Shown here one piece after another: positions 54,102-63,522 of a DNA stretch of 64,000 nt. The notes under the pieces are model-generated. The model saw only the letters and a list, made by a program, of their open reading frames with translations. It did not search any database and was not told where the DNA came from. The DNA comes from an uncultured Ruminococcus sp. GTDB lineage: Bacteria > Bacillota > Clostridia > Oscillospirales > Ruminococcaceae. The stretch covers positions 1-64,000 of the forward strand of contig UQYQ01000008.1 in assembly GCA_900545345.1 (NCBI GenBank). Reading direction: 5' to 3'. Within the stretch, counting starts at the first letter, position 1. Every line of letters begins with the position of its first letter. The position numbers were made by a program, and so were the translations under genes.

Positions 54102-55385
54102 ATGAAAACTATATTTAAAGAATTAAAATCTTTTTTGGCACTATGGCTTACGCAGTCTTTTTCAGCATTGGGAAGCTCTATGACAGGTTTTGCACTTGTT
54201 ATTTGGGCATACCAAAAAAGCGGTTCGGCACTTACAACATCACTTTTGGGTGTTTCTTCATATGCACCATATATTCTGGTTAGTATTTTTGCAGGAGCAT
54301 TAAGCGATAAGTGGAACAAGAAGGTTACCATGCTTGTCAGCGATAGCTTTGCAGCACTATGTACAATTATTGTTCTCATTATGCTGAAAACTGACAGTCT
54401 GGAAATATGGCATCTATATATAATAAATGTATTTAGCGGTTTGATGAACAGCGTTCAGCAGCCTGCTTCAGATGTGTCGGTAACATTGCTTACGCCTAAA
54501 AAGTACTATCAGAAAGTCAGCGGAATGAAATCGTTTTCCAATTCAGTTGTGAGTTTGCTTACACCTGTTTTAGCAACTTCGGTACTCACGATTTTCGGTT
54601 TGCAGACGGTGATAGTATTTGATTTAGTAACATTTATTGCAGCGTTTTTAACCCTGCTTTTGTTTATAAGAATTCCTGAAACTAATATAACAAAAGATAT
54701 TAAGGAAACTGTTTTTTCTTCTGCCAAAAGTGGATTGCGGTATTTGAAAAACAACAGAGGTATTCTTGATTTAATACTTTTTTTAGCTGCGATAAATTTG
54801 ATTGCATCAATCTATGAAGCGGCTTTGCCTGCCAGAATTATTTCCGCCAAAAGCGGTGGAGAGAATATTCTAGGATTGGTCAACACTTGTGCAGGGTTTG
54901 CTATGCTTGCGGGCAGTGTTATTGTATCTTTTATGCCAACACCGAAAAGCCGTGTTAAATCTATTTTCAACGCTTTGCTTTTTTCTATGAGTACAGAGAA
55001 CTTTCTGCTTGCATTCGGGAACACATCTCTCGCTTGGTGTATAGGAGCAGTGTTAGGTTGGCTTAGTATTCCGGTTTTAAATGCAAATATGGATGTGATT
55101 TTCAGAGAAAAAATCCCTGTCGAAATTCAGGGCAGAGTTTATTCGGTAAGAAATACATTGCAGTTTTTTACTATTCCGATTGGCTATTTGTTAGGCGGAG
55201 TACTTGTCGATAAGGTTTTTGTTCCATTAGCTGAATCTTTATCTGAAACCAGTATTCTGTCAAGCATTTTCGGAAATGAAAAAGCCTCAGGTGCAGCTAT
55301 GCTTTATAGTATAATTGCGGTAATAGGAGTTGCAGTTTGTTTGGTATTCAGAACTGATAAGCATATTTGGAAATTAGAGAAATAA
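54102..55385 (+). CDS. MFS efflux transporter (macrolide-efflux-like)
   Basis: A 427-residue membrane protein with twelve predicted helices. It opens KTIFKELKSFLALWLTQSFSALGSSMTGFALVIWAYQKSGSA, a start typical of the MFS branch with Mef-type macrolide exporters, and has the loop motif GALSDKWNKKVTMLVSD between helices 2 and 3. The attenuator with leader peptide upstream supports a drug-inducible pump. The drug is unknown and resistance is an inference. SD AAAAGGAG, 10 bases before the ATG. Confidence 0.85.
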   Translation: MKTIFKELKSFLALWLTQSFSALGSSMTGFALVIWAYQKSGSALTTSLLGVSSYAPYILVSIFAGALSDKWNKKVTMLVSDSFAALCTIIVLIMLKTDSLEIWHLYIINVFSGLMNSVQQPASDVSVTLLTPKKYYQKVSGMKSFSNSVVSLLTPVLATSVLTIFGLQTVIVFDLVTFIAAFLTLLLFIRIPETNITKDIKETVFSSAKSGLRYLKNNRGILDLILFLAAINLIASIYEAALPARIISAKSGGENILGLVNTCAGFAMLAGSVIVSFMPTPKSRVKSIFNALLFSMSTENFLLAFGNTSLAWCIGAVLGWLSIPVLNANMDVIFREKIPVEIQGRVYSVRNTLQFFTIPIGYLLGGVLVDKVFVPLAESLSETSILSSIFGNEKASGAAMLYSIIAVIGVAVCLVFRTDKHIWKLEK

Positions 55386-55401
55386 ATTTTTTATAATTAA
55401 T

Positions 55402-55447
55402 AAGGTGCATAACGCTTAAAACTTGGCGTTGTGCACCTTGGTTTTTA
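55402..55447. terminator. Bidirectional terminator between MFS and histidine kinase genes
   Basis: AAGGTGCATAACGC and GCGTTGTGCACCTT pair with one mismatch around a 10-base loop, flanked by T-runs on both strands. Confidence 0.85.
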
Positions 55448-56347
55448 TTAAGAGTTTTGTTCGGGGAAAATTACATGAATACTTATTATAGTGTTTTCAA
55501 ACTTTGCTGTAATGCTGCCGTTCATTTGTTCAGTCAGAGCTTTTGCAATAGATAACCCCAAGCCTGTTGATTTTTTTGCTGTATCTACTGTATAGAAACG
55601 GTCGAACAGTTTTCCTACCTGTATTTCATCAAGCTTTGACGCACTGTTTGAAAAAACGATTTCTCCGCTTTGATAAAGAGTTACACTTAAATCTCCGTCG
55701 CTGTATTTAATTGCATTGCTTATAATGTTTCCGAAAATTCGGGATAATGCGTTTTTATTAAGATTGCGTTTTATTTTTTTATCGGGAATTGAGATTTCAG
55801 GCGTAATCATATGACTTTTTAAATCAGCATAAAAGCCTAATATGCTTTCTTCTAAAACACTGTTTAGCACAACGCTTTCATAAGAAGTGTTGTTAGATAC
55901 AGATACAAAAACAGAATAACGGAAAAGCTCTTCTGTCAGCTGTTTTAAAATCTCGGTACGATTTTTTATTATATTAAGATATCTTTTTACTTCTTCTGAC
56001 TTTTCTTCACTTTCAAGCAAATCCAGATAACCGCAGATTGCAGTCAGCGGTGTTCGCAAATCATGGGAAATATTAGTGACAGCTTCTTTAAGTTCAAAGT
56101 CACCCTGCTGAAAGTGGTGCCGTTCTTTTCTGAGTTCACGAAGCTGTGTGTTAATGCTTTCGGCAAGTTTTTTTATTTGACGGTCATGGCTTGAAACATC
56201 AATAAGAGTGTTAGTATCGGTTTTTATCCTGTATGAAAATTCTTTTTCGATTTCTCTGATTGATTTTCTGAGAAGATATACTTTTAGAATTAACAGAAAA
56301 ATAATCAGTATAAGAATGCCTATTAAAACCGATAAAAAGATTTCCAT
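55448..56347 (-). CDS. Sensor histidine kinase
   Basis: A 299-residue kinase. The N-terminus has one membrane helix (about 2-25) and almost no extracytoplasmic part, as in intramembrane-sensing kinases of the BceS type. The HisKA motif is NISHDLRTPLTAICGYLDLL (His about 98), followed by HATPase motifs: NIISNAIKYSDG and GLGLSIAKAL. The ATG at 56347, with SD CGGAGA, is chosen over 56389. The ABC permease and ATPase and the response regulator are just upstream on the same strand, so one module senses and exports or neutralises an antibiotic. Confidence 0.92.
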   Translation of the reverse strand: MEIFLSVLIGILILIIFLLILKVYLLRKSIREIEKEFSYRIKTDTNTLIDVSSHDRQIKKLAESINTQLRELRKERHHFQQGDFELKEAVTNISHDLRTPLTAICGYLDLLESEEKSEEVKRYLNIIKNRTEILKQLTEELFRYSVFVSVSNNTSYESVVLNSVLEESILGFYADLKSHMITPEISIPDKKIKRNLNKNALSRIFGNIISNAIKYSDGDLSVTLYQSGEIVFSNSASKLDEIQVGKLFDRFYTVDTAKKSTGLGLSIAKALTEQMNGSITAKFENTIISIHVIFPEQNS

Positions 56348-56466
56348 AATAATCTCCGTTCTTTTAGAAATTAGAGGCAAGAAGCACAATATAAGAAAGT
56401 AAGCCCGCCGTTGTACAAACTATTACATTAATAAAATTAAAGGCAGAATGACGCAGCATCACATTG

Positions 56467-57405
56467 CTATTTTATATTTTTCTTTTGGAATACAAAAAGT
56501 CCTATTGCGGTTGTTATAACAATATTAATTGATGAATATAGAACCAAAGTCCAAAGATGTGATTCTTTTTCTTCAATCATGTTCAATATATTTTCATCTG
56601 CGGAAATATCAGTGTTTAAAGTTTGATTCTCACTTTTATCATCTTCTTCAACATTCAATGCTGAATTTTGGTAAAATTTAATCGACTGGCTGGTCGGAAG
56701 AAAATCGTTGAGGAAAATATAAACCTTTCGCTTTGTTCCGCCTACATAATACGAGTTTGGTTCTGATATAACTTTTTCCACTCCATCGGTTATTTCGGAA
56801 TAAACGAAATTTTTCGGCTGATTTAATCTGTCACTTATTATAGCAGATCCAAACATTAAAACGAATATTGATGTTATACTTATAATAGCCATTATGGCTT
56901 TGCTTTGTATAATCATGCTTAGCATTGTACAAACAGAACAGAAAGCTATTACCATAACAAGGCTTGCGGCAATTATTTTTAACACAAGCGAGATTTCCAT
57001 GTCTATTTTGTCGCAAAGAGGTATACCTACGGCACAGACAGAGCCTAAATAGCAAAGACACATAAACAAAGCAGCGGCTATATTGGTAATCAGATTTGAA
57101 AAGTAAATAGACGCTCTGGTTTTTCCGACAATTAATTTGTTCCGTATAGTGCCGTCACTGTATTCAGTACCTAAGAACAGACTTATAAATATAGCACATA
57201 ATACGCCGATAGCGAGTGAGTATCCGAATAAGACATTGTCAAACGGATTTGTAAATTCATAATCTGTGAATTCCCGAAACCTGATTTCATCCATATAGTT
57301 TGATATAGGAAGAAAAGCACCGAAGCCTATCATAGCAATGACGCCAAGCCAGAAGACTTTACTTTTCCTTAGCCGTGTGAAGTTTGCCGATAATAATCTA
57401 TTCAT
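56467..57405 (-). CDS. ABC-2 type permease
   Basis: A 312-residue membrane protein with six or more helices (about 20-38, 60-85, 105-135, 155-180, 185-205, 285-305) and an extracytoplasmic region rich in acidic residues (about 205-280). This is the pattern of permeases of the bacitracin/lantibiotic immunity type (BcrB/NisE-like). It overlaps the ATPase gene by 8 bases. The ATG at 57405 follows GGAGGTGA at 5 bases. Its substrate is unknown. Confidence 0.85.
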   Translation of the reverse strand: MNRLLSANFTRLRKSKVFWLGVIAMIGFGAFLPISNYMDEIRFREFTDYEFTNPFDNVLFGYSLAIGVLCAIFISLFLGTEYSDGTIRNKLIVGKTRASIYFSNLITNIAAALFMCLCYLGSVCAVGIPLCDKIDMEISLVLKIIAASLVMVIAFCSVCTMLSMIIQSKAIMAIISITSIFVLMFGSAIISDRLNQPKNFVYSEITDGVEKVISEPNSYYVGGTKRKVYIFLNDFLPTSQSIKFYQNSALNVEEDDKSENQTLNTDISADENILNMIEEKESHLWTLVLYSSINIVITTAIGLFVFQKKNIK

Positions 57406-58312
57406 GACTGTCACCTCCGACCAAGTTTACATAATAGCTCTCTAAGCTTTCATCGCGTTCCTGAATAGACAGAAGCTCACAGCTTTCTTTTGCAAGAGCC
57501 AGAGTCAGCTTTGTGATATTAACCTTAGCGAATATATCTGCCTGAGTTTCCGAAAGAATACTGTATTCAATATTTGTTCCGTCAAGAACTCTTGCTAAAG
57601 CTTTAACATCGGTTACTTCGACACGCACGCATTTTCTGCATGCTTCTTCAAGCTCTTCGGCACTGATTTCTTTTACCATATGACCGTTGTCTATAAATCC
57701 GTAATGTGTTGCAAGCCGTGACAGCTCGTCTAAGATGTGACTGGATATCAGCACGGTGATTTGTCTTTTTCGGTTAAGCTTCAAAATCAGCTCACGCATT
57801 TCGATAATACCCTGAGGGTCAAGCCCGTTGATTGGCTCGTCCAGAACAAGAAAATCAGGGTCACCTGCCAGAGCAATTGCAATACCGAGTCGCTGACGCA
57901 TACCGAGTGAAAAGTTTTTAGCTTTCTTTTTGCCCGTGTTTTCAAGTCCTACAAGCTTTAAAAGCTCAGGTATTGAGTCAAATGAGGGAATTCCGAGAAT
58001 TCGGTATTGCTCTTTTAAGTTGTCGTATGCAGTCATGTTAAGATAAATTGAAGGTGTTTCTACCACAGCACCCATTCTTCTTCTTGACCTTATAATACTT
58101 TTTTTCTTATTGTTTTCTCCGTACAGGGAATAACTGCCCGATGTAGGCTCCTGAAGTCCGCATATAAGTCGGATTAATGTTGTTTTGCCGGCACCGTTTT
58201 TTCCAACGAAGCCGTAAATTGCTCCTTTCGGAACATGCATGGAAAGTCCGTTTAGTGCTTTGAAGTTTTTATATTGTTTGCTCAAAGCATCTGTTGTCAG
58301 AACATAGTCCAA
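57398..58312 (-). CDS. ABC transporter ATPase (BcrA/NisF type)
   Basis: A 304-residue ATPase. Walker A GKNGAGKTT (about 38-46), signature FSLGMRQRLGIAIALAG, Walker B FLVLDEPINGLDPQG, and a C-terminal extension of about 85 residues, which is common in bacitracin/lantibiotic-type ATPases. The start is TTG at 58312, with SD AGGAGG 9 bases upstream; no in-frame ATG is near. It is the first gene of ABC-permease-kinase, after a spacer with four direct repeats. Confidence 0.92.
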   Translation of the reverse strand: MDYVLTTDALSKQYKNFKALNGLSMHVPKGAIYGFVGKNGAGKTTLIRLICGLQEPTSGSYSLYGENNKKKSIIRSRRRMGAVVETPSIYLNMTAYDNLKEQYRILGIPSFDSIPELLKLVGLENTGKKKAKNFSLGMRQRLGIAIALAGDPDFLVLDEPINGLDPQGIIEMRELILKLNRKRQITVLISSHILDELSRLATHYGFIDNGHMVKEISAEELEEACRKCVRVEVTDVKALARVLDGTNIEYSILSETQADIFAKVNITKLTLALAKESCELLSIQERDESLESYYVNLVGGDSHE

Positions 58313-58342
58313 AATTTCAGCCTCCTTTTATTTGATACTGGC

Positions 58343-58399
58343 ATTATATACGATAATGGTTAAGAAAGCAGTAAAGAAAAGGGTAAAGATTTAGTTAAG
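58343..58399 (-). promoter_or_regulatory. Promoter and four direct repeats upstream of the ABC genes
   Basis: On the minus strand, CTTWAC occurs four times (58399-58394, 58388-58383, 58376-58371, 58364-58359), with 11, 12 and 12 base steps, just upstream of the -10 box TATAAT (58348-58343). Such near-helical repeats are typical of OmpR-family binding sites, probably for the response regulator encoded just upstream. Confidence 0.6.
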
Positions 58400-58446
58400 A
58401 TTTTTGCGTGGCACCGAAACAAATTAGATTTATTTATAAGGAGGAG

Positions 58447-58570
58447 GTATCACCGGCGATTCGCTGTATTTTTACTGGTGGTTTATTCTTAAAAATTTTA
58501 ACCCTCCGTTGCAGGAACTTAAACATATATCTTGCTTTCCAAAGGAGGCAGTATCACTGGCGATTCGCCA
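58447..58570. repeat. Short repeat pair at the response regulator 3' end
   Basis: GTATCACCGGCGATTCGCTG (58447-58466) and GTATCACTGGCGATTCGCCA (58551-58570) differ at three positions. The second covers the stop of the response regulator; the first lies 100 bases away in the spacer. Each also contains a small dyad (ACTGGCGA/TCGCCAGT in the second). Confidence 0.6.
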
Positions 58571-59222
58571 GTTTGAATCCGATTCCCCAGACAGCTTCAA
58601 TATAATCTTTATTGCTTGCTTCACGCAGTTTTTTTCTTAAATTGCTGACATGAACTTTTAATGAGCTTTCCACACAGTCAGGAGTATCCTCGCTGATTTT
58701 ATCAAGTATTGCAGATTTTGTAATGACCTGTGTCGGATTTTGCATTAACAGTTTTAAAATGGCGTATTCTGTTTTTGTAAGTCTGACAGTATGTCCCGAT
58801 ACTGTCAATGTGTGTGAATTTATATCTAAACTTAAATCTTCAAAATTAAGCTTAGTATCATTTTTATTTGCATTGGCATTGCGAAGTGCAACCGTAATTC
58901 TTGCAAGAAGTTCTTTTATATCAAACGGCTTTGTAATGTAGTCTGCCGCACCAGACAGCAGTAAATTTACCTTGTCGTTAATATCCACTTTGGCACTTAC
59001 AACTATTACAGGAATATCTTGAATTTTTTGAAGAACCTCTTCACCATTCAGTCCCGGAAGCATCAGGTCAAGCAAAATAAGGTCGGGATTATGGGAAGAA
59101 AGAAACAGCAGTGCTTCGGTTCCCGAATATGCACGGAAAACCGAATATCCTTCTTTTGTGAGGACCTCTTCAAGCATATTTCCGATATGTAAATCATCAT
59201 CGACAATAAGAATGTTTTTCAT
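58554..59222 (-). CDS. OmpR family response regulator
   Basis: A 222-residue regulator. Receiver domain (about 1-115): acidic DDD near the start (ILIVDDDLHIG), phosphorylated Asp in LLDLMLPGLNGEE, and Lys in DYITKPFDIKELLARI. Winged-helix output domain (about 125-222) with the recognition segment CVESSLKVHVSNLRKKLREAS. The ATG at 59222 has SD AGAGAGTGA. The gene lies upstream of the ABC genes, on the same strand, forming the order regulator-ATPase-permease-kinase. Confidence 0.95.
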   Translation of the reverse strand: MKNILIVDDDLHIGNMLEEVLTKEGYSVFRAYSGTEALLFLSSHNPDLILLDLMLPGLNGEEVLQKIQDIPVIVVSAKVDINDKVNLLLSGAADYITKPFDIKELLARITVALRNANANKNDTKLNFEDLSLDINSHTLTVSGHTVRLTKTEYAILKLLMQNPTQVITKSAILDKISEDTPDCVESSLKVHVSNLRKKLREASNKDYIEAVWGIGFKLANRQ

Positions 59223-59341
59223 TTTAATCACTCTCTTTAATCTGAATTGCTGGAAGCAGTTTATTAATATTATATATGTTTGTAAGAATAATATCAATTA
59301 TAAATTGTTAATTATACGAAATATAAAACTTTTGTTCAAAT

Positions 59342-59373
59342 AAAAAACCGGCATCTTAAATGCCGGTTTTTAT
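59342..59373. terminator. Terminator downstream of ackA
   Basis: AAAAACCGGCAT and ATGCCGGTTTTT form a 12-base-pair stem with a 5-base loop, flanked by A- and T-runs. Confidence 0.88.
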
Positions 59374-59381
59374 CATGTTTT

Positions 59382-60587
59382 TTATAGCGGCTTGTCGGAA
59401 ATAAGTTCTAATGTGTCCCTTGCAATAAGAAGCTCTTCATTGGTCGGAACAACCCAAACCTGAACTTTTGAGCCGGGTGTTGAAATTCTTGTTAAAACGC
59501 CTCTTTTAGTATTTGCTTCACGGTCAATTTCAATACCGAAGTATTCCATGTCCTGACACACTCTTTCTCTTACCTCAGGAGCGTTTTCACCGATTCCTCC
59601 TGTGAATATTACAGCGTCAAGACCGTTCATGACTGCAGCATATGAGCCTATATATTTTTTTATCTGGTAAGTAAGCATTTCTCCTGCTAAATCAGCTCTT
59701 TTATCACCTTTTTTAGCGGCAGCAGTAATATCTCTGTTATCAGATGAAATACCTGAAATGCCGAGAAATCCTGATTTTTTATTCATATATTCACTCATCT
59801 CATTAGGAGTAAAACCATGCTTGTTCTGGACAAATGTAACAGCTGAAGGATCAACAGAACCTGTTCTTGTACCCATAAGAACACCGTCAAGAGGTGTAAA
59901 TCCCATTGATGTGTCAATTGATTTTCCGCCGTTTACTGCTGTGATAGATGAGCCGTTTCCTAAGTGGCATGAAACGATTTTTAAATCTCTGATGTCTGTA
60001 TCAAGTGCTTTTGCAAGTGCAGCTGTGACAAATCTGTGTGATGTTCCGTGGAAACCGTATTTTCTGACTGAGTAGTTTTTGTAGTCTTCATATGGAAGCC
60101 CGAACATATACGCTTTAGGAGGCATTGTCTGATGAAAAGCTGTATCGAACACAACAACCTGAGGAACATCTTCCGGAATAACCTTTTTGCATGCCCTTAA
60201 TGCTAATGCGTGTGGGTGGTTGTGAACAGGAGCAAGCTCTGCCAAAGAATCGATTTTGTCAATTACTTCGTCTGTTGCAATACAGGTTTTGTTGAAGACT
60301 TCGGCACCTTGCACAATTCTGTGTCCTACAGCAGATATTTCAGCCATAGATTTTATCACTGAAGCATCACCCTGTGTCAATACTTCAACGAGCTTTTCAA
60401 AAGCTTCTGTGTGAGTCGGAAAATCACAATCTTCATCGATAGATCTTTTGTCGAAAGTTTTGTGAGATATGTGACCGTCTATACCGATACGGTCACAGTT
60501 ACCTTTAGCGATGACTGTTTCGTCTTCCATATCAAGAAGCTGATATTTAAGTGATGAGCTTCCTGCATTAACTACTAGAATTTTCAT
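59382..60587 (-). CDS. ackA: Acetate kinase
   Basis: It converts acetyl phosphate and ADP to acetate and ATP, a main energy step in fermentation. At 401 residues it is full length. It opens KILVVNAGSSSLKYQLLDME (signature 1) and has VVFDTAFHQTMP, YGFHGTSHRFV (signature 2), CHLGNGSS and FTGGIGENAPEVRE. SD AAAGGAG, 7 bases before the ATG. No pta gene is adjacent here. The divergent tmcAL also uses acetate. Confidence 0.97.
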   Translation of the reverse strand: MKILVVNAGSSSLKYQLLDMEDETVIAKGNCDRIGIDGHISHKTFDKRSIDEDCDFPTHTEAFEKLVEVLTQGDASVIKSMAEISAVGHRIVQGAEVFNKTCIATDEVIDKIDSLAELAPVHNHPHALALRACKKVIPEDVPQVVVFDTAFHQTMPPKAYMFGLPYEDYKNYSVRKYGFHGTSHRFVTAALAKALDTDIRDLKIVSCHLGNGSSITAVNGGKSIDTSMGFTPLDGVLMGTRTGSVDPSAVTFVQNKHGFTPNEMSEYMNKKSGFLGISGISSDNRDITAAAKKGDKRADLAGEMLTYQIKKYIGSYAAVMNGLDAVIFTGGIGENAPEVRERVCQDMEYFGIEIDREANTKRGVLTRISTPGSKVQVWVVPTNEELLIARDTLELISDKPL

Positions 60588-60764
60588 AATTCTTTCTCCT
60601 TTTGCATTTATATAATTTTGTATACTTGACTTATACTATTATTATATAATATAATATAATAAAACAAATTTCAAGGTTTTAACAAGAATTTTAGTAATTT
60701 TTTATAAGATATATAAAGTATATTCAAAATCGGATATTTATATATTATTTTTGAGGAACAGATA

Positions 60765-61940
60765 ATGATTACTTCAATTATTTCCGAATACAATCCGTTT
60801 CATAACGGACATAAATATCAAATCCAAAAGGCCAGGGAAAAGGGCGCCTCACATATAGTTTCCATCATGAGCGGTAATGTTGTTCAGCGCGGTGACACAG
60901 CAATATATTCAAAACACTTCAGGGCAAGACAGGCATTGCTCGGCGGAGCGGATTTGGTTATTGAGCTTCCCGCACCTTTTTGTATTTCTTCGGCTGAGGG
61001 GTTTGCGAAAAACGGAGTTTATATTGCAGATGCTATAGGCAGTGATTCTCTTTGTTTCGGATGCGAGTGTGATGATTCAGAACTGCTTTATAAAGCGTCG
61101 GAATTTTCTTGCCGGCTTTCTGAGTCGGAAAACGGTGAGGAGTCAGAAATTCTGAAAGGATTTCTTAAAGAGGGAAATTCATATCCTTTAGCTTTATCTA
61201 AAACAGCAGAAACTCTATATAATAAACAGGTTGCTGAAATTTTTAAAGGACCGAATAATGTTTTGGCAATTGAGTATTTAAAGGCTTTAAATAATACTAA
61301 TATGAAATCTGTTCCTATTTTAAGAAAAGGCGCAGACCATGATGATAATACTTTATGCGGTGAGTTTGCCAGTGCGTCAAAAATAAGGGAACTTTTAAAA
61401 AGCGGTTTTATTGATGAAAGCCTGTTGCCTTATAAAGCAGATTTCAGTACAATTCGTGACATAAAAAATATGGAAAGAGGAATTCTTTTCAGTCTTAATA
61501 AAATGAATAGGAAAGAGTTAATAAAGGTTCCTGACTGCAATAAAGATATAGCAGACAGAATAGCCAAGGCACTCAAGGTTTCAAAAAGCTATGATGAGCT
61601 TATTTTTAATACAAAAACTAAAGCATTCACATTAGCACGAATAAGAAGAGTGATTATGTATGCTGTTTTGGGTATTAGAAACAGTGATTTTGAACTTGTT
61701 CCTTATGCGAGAGTTTTAGCATTTAATGACAGGGGAGCGGAAATTTTATCAAAGGCTAAAGGGCTTTCAAAAATAGATATTTCAACTTCGCTCAAAGAAC
61801 TTGAATCAAAAAGTGAAAATAACAAGAGGCTGGCTCGGCTTGATTTGATAACAAGCAATTTTGCATTGATGTGTCAAAAAGATTTAAGCGACCAGCCGAA
61901 TGAATATTCAGTTAAAATACAAAAAACAAATATTAAATAA
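60765..61940 (+). CDS. tmcAL: tRNA(Met) cytidine acetate ligase
   Basis: It uses acetate and ATP to make N4-acetylcytidine at C34 of elongator tRNA(Met) (YlbM family). The 391-residue protein opens MITSIISEYNPFHNGHKYQI, a nucleotidyltransferase HxGH-type site (HNGH), followed by MSGNVVQRGDTAIYSKHFRARQAL and GADLVIELPAPF. The genes ackA and tmcAL diverge, so an acetate producer and an acetate user are neighbours. SD GAGGAA. Confidence 0.93.
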   Translation: MITSIISEYNPFHNGHKYQIQKAREKGASHIVSIMSGNVVQRGDTAIYSKHFRARQALLGGADLVIELPAPFCISSAEGFAKNGVYIADAIGSDSLCFGCECDDSELLYKASEFSCRLSESENGEESEILKGFLKEGNSYPLALSKTAETLYNKQVAEIFKGPNNVLAIEYLKALNNTNMKSVPILRKGADHDDNTLCGEFASASKIRELLKSGFIDESLLPYKADFSTIRDIKNMERGILFSLNKMNRKELIKVPDCNKDIADRIAKALKVSKSYDELIFNTKTKAFTLARIRRVIMYAVLGIRNSDFELVPYARVLAFNDRGAEILSKAKGLSKIDISTSLKELESKSENNKRLARLDLITSNFALMCQKDLSDQPNEYSVKIQKTNIK

Positions 61941-61969
61941 GAATATAAGTTTGAAAGGATGGAATTTTT

Positions 61970-62896
61970 ATGGAATTTAAAGAGATTGATTATGATTATT
62001 TCGGAAAATGCTTAGAACTAAAAAACAATAAATGTTCTATGCTTATTATGATTGAAAAAGGACCCAGAATAATTTCATTTAAACTTTTAGGTAAAGAAAA
62101 TATTATGTGCGAGGACAAGAGCGAACAGACTGTTATGACAGGCGGGAAGTTTGCTCAAATGTTCGGTGATGACAAGTGGTTTATTTACGGCGGACACAGA
62201 TTATGGGTTTCACCGGAACATGACCCTAAGAGTTATTATCCGGACAATAAAAATGTAAGCTATGTTATCGAAGGGAATACGGTCACATTAACACCGCCTC
62301 CTCAGGTTGAAACTGATATGCAGTTTTCTATGATAATTGAATTTTCAGAAGCTGACGCTAAGGCGTCGGTTACCCATAGAATACAGAATATAGGAAAATC
62401 TGATATGACGATTTCACCTTGGGCGATGACTGTTGTCGATAAGAACGCAGTTTCTATTATGCCTCAGTCAGAAAAACAGACAGGACTTCTGTCAAACAGA
62501 AACTTCACTGTTTGGCCTTATACTGATTTGACAGATAACAGATTATATATAGGTAATAAATATCTGACGCTGTGTCAGGTTCCGGGTGCTGAAACTAACA
62601 TAAAAATCGGTTTTAACGATGATAAGGGCTGGCTTGCAAGTCTTAATAAAGGTCAGTTGTTTATAAAGAGATTTCCTTTTTTCGAGGGTGCTGATTACCC
62701 TGATAATAACTGCAATTGTGAGGTTTTCACAAACTTTTTTATGATGGAAATCGAATCATTGGGAGAGCTAAAAACTATAAAACCGTCTGAAACCGTAACT
62801 CATGTTGAGAACTGGGAGCTTGTTTCCTGTGATGATACATTTGACAGACGGGATGATAAATCAATAGACAAATTTGTTAAAAAGTATATTGGATAA
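61970..62896 (+). CDS. DUF4380-like beta-sandwich protein (carbohydrate-binding fold)
   Basis: A 308-residue protein of unknown function, resembling DUF4380 proteins, which share a galactose mutarotase-like fold. The segment DDKWFIYGGHRLWVSPEHDPKSYYPDN holds the conserved GGHRLW...PE, and later IMPQSEKQTGLLSNRNFTVWPYTDL and FIKRFPFFEGADYPDNNCNCEVFTN. It probably binds a sugar. The acetyltransferase gene follows after 3 bases, suggesting coupling. SD GAAAGGATGG. Confidence 0.65.
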   Translation: MEFKEIDYDYFGKCLELKNNKCSMLIMIEKGPRIISFKLLGKENIMCEDKSEQTVMTGGKFAQMFGDDKWFIYGGHRLWVSPEHDPKSYYPDNKNVSYVIEGNTVTLTPPPQVETDMQFSMIIEFSEADAKASVTHRIQNIGKSDMTISPWAMTVVDKNAVSIMPQSEKQTGLLSNRNFTVWPYTDLTDNRLYIGNKYLTLCQVPGAETNIKIGFNDDKGWLASLNKGQLFIKRFPFFEGADYPDNNCNCEVFTNFFMMEIESLGELKTIKPSETVTHVENWELVSCDDTFDRRDDKSIDKFVKKYIG

Positions 62897-62899
62897 TTT

Positions 62900-63475
62900 A
62901 TGAAGATAAAAGTTTTAGATAAAAACGAAATAGAAAAAATTTATAAAGAACACCTGATAAATGATTTTCCGAAAGACGAATTGAAGCCTCTTGAATATAT
63001 AAATAAGATGCACGATTTGTCAAAATACGAATGCTTCGGCTTCTATGACAAGGATTTGCTTGTAGGTTATGCATATATGGTTATTCCCGATGATTCGGAT
63101 ATAAGACTTCTTGATTATTTTGCTGTGATAAAGGAATTTCGCAATAACGGAATAGGCGGGGATTGTCTTAAAGCTTTAAATGAATATTACAAGCATTTAA
63201 GCTGTGTCATATTGGAGTCTGAGCATCCCGATTATTCAAAAGACGACAGTGACAGAAAAATTCGAGAAAGACGATTAGAATTTTATAAGAGAAACGGTTT
63301 GATTCAAACGGAAATAACTACTTTTGTAGGCGGTGTGTATTATACAATATTTTGCATGGAATGTTCTGAGCTGATTGATGAAATCGATATAAAATCAGCG
63401 ATTGAGAAGATTTATAACACCATGTTTAAAGTCAAAAAAGTGCCGAGCTCGGTTCGTCTTTGGAGTATTTTATAA
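62900..63475 (+). CDS. GNAT family N-acetyltransferase
   Basis: A 191-residue protein. The acetyl-CoA loop is FAVIKEFRNNGIGGDCLKAL (RNNGIGG), preceded by a beta strand LLVGYAYMVIP. The C-terminal part (about 110-191) is longer than a minimal GNAT and may set substrate choice. The ATG at 62900 comes 3 bases after the DUF4380-like stop, so translation may be coupled. The substrate is unknown. Confidence 0.82.
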   Translation: MKIKVLDKNEIEKIYKEHLINDFPKDELKPLEYINKMHDLSKYECFGFYDKDLLVGYAYMVIPDDSDIRLLDYFAVIKEFRNNGIGGDCLKALNEYYKHLSCVILESEHPDYSKDDSDRKIRERRLEFYKRNGLIQTEITTFVGGVYYTIFCMECSELIDEIDIKSAIEKIYNTMFKVKKVPSSVRLWSIL

Positions 63476-63522
63476 GCAACAAACGCACATTGTAAGAAGG
63501 GCTTGCCCTGCGGAGGATAAAT

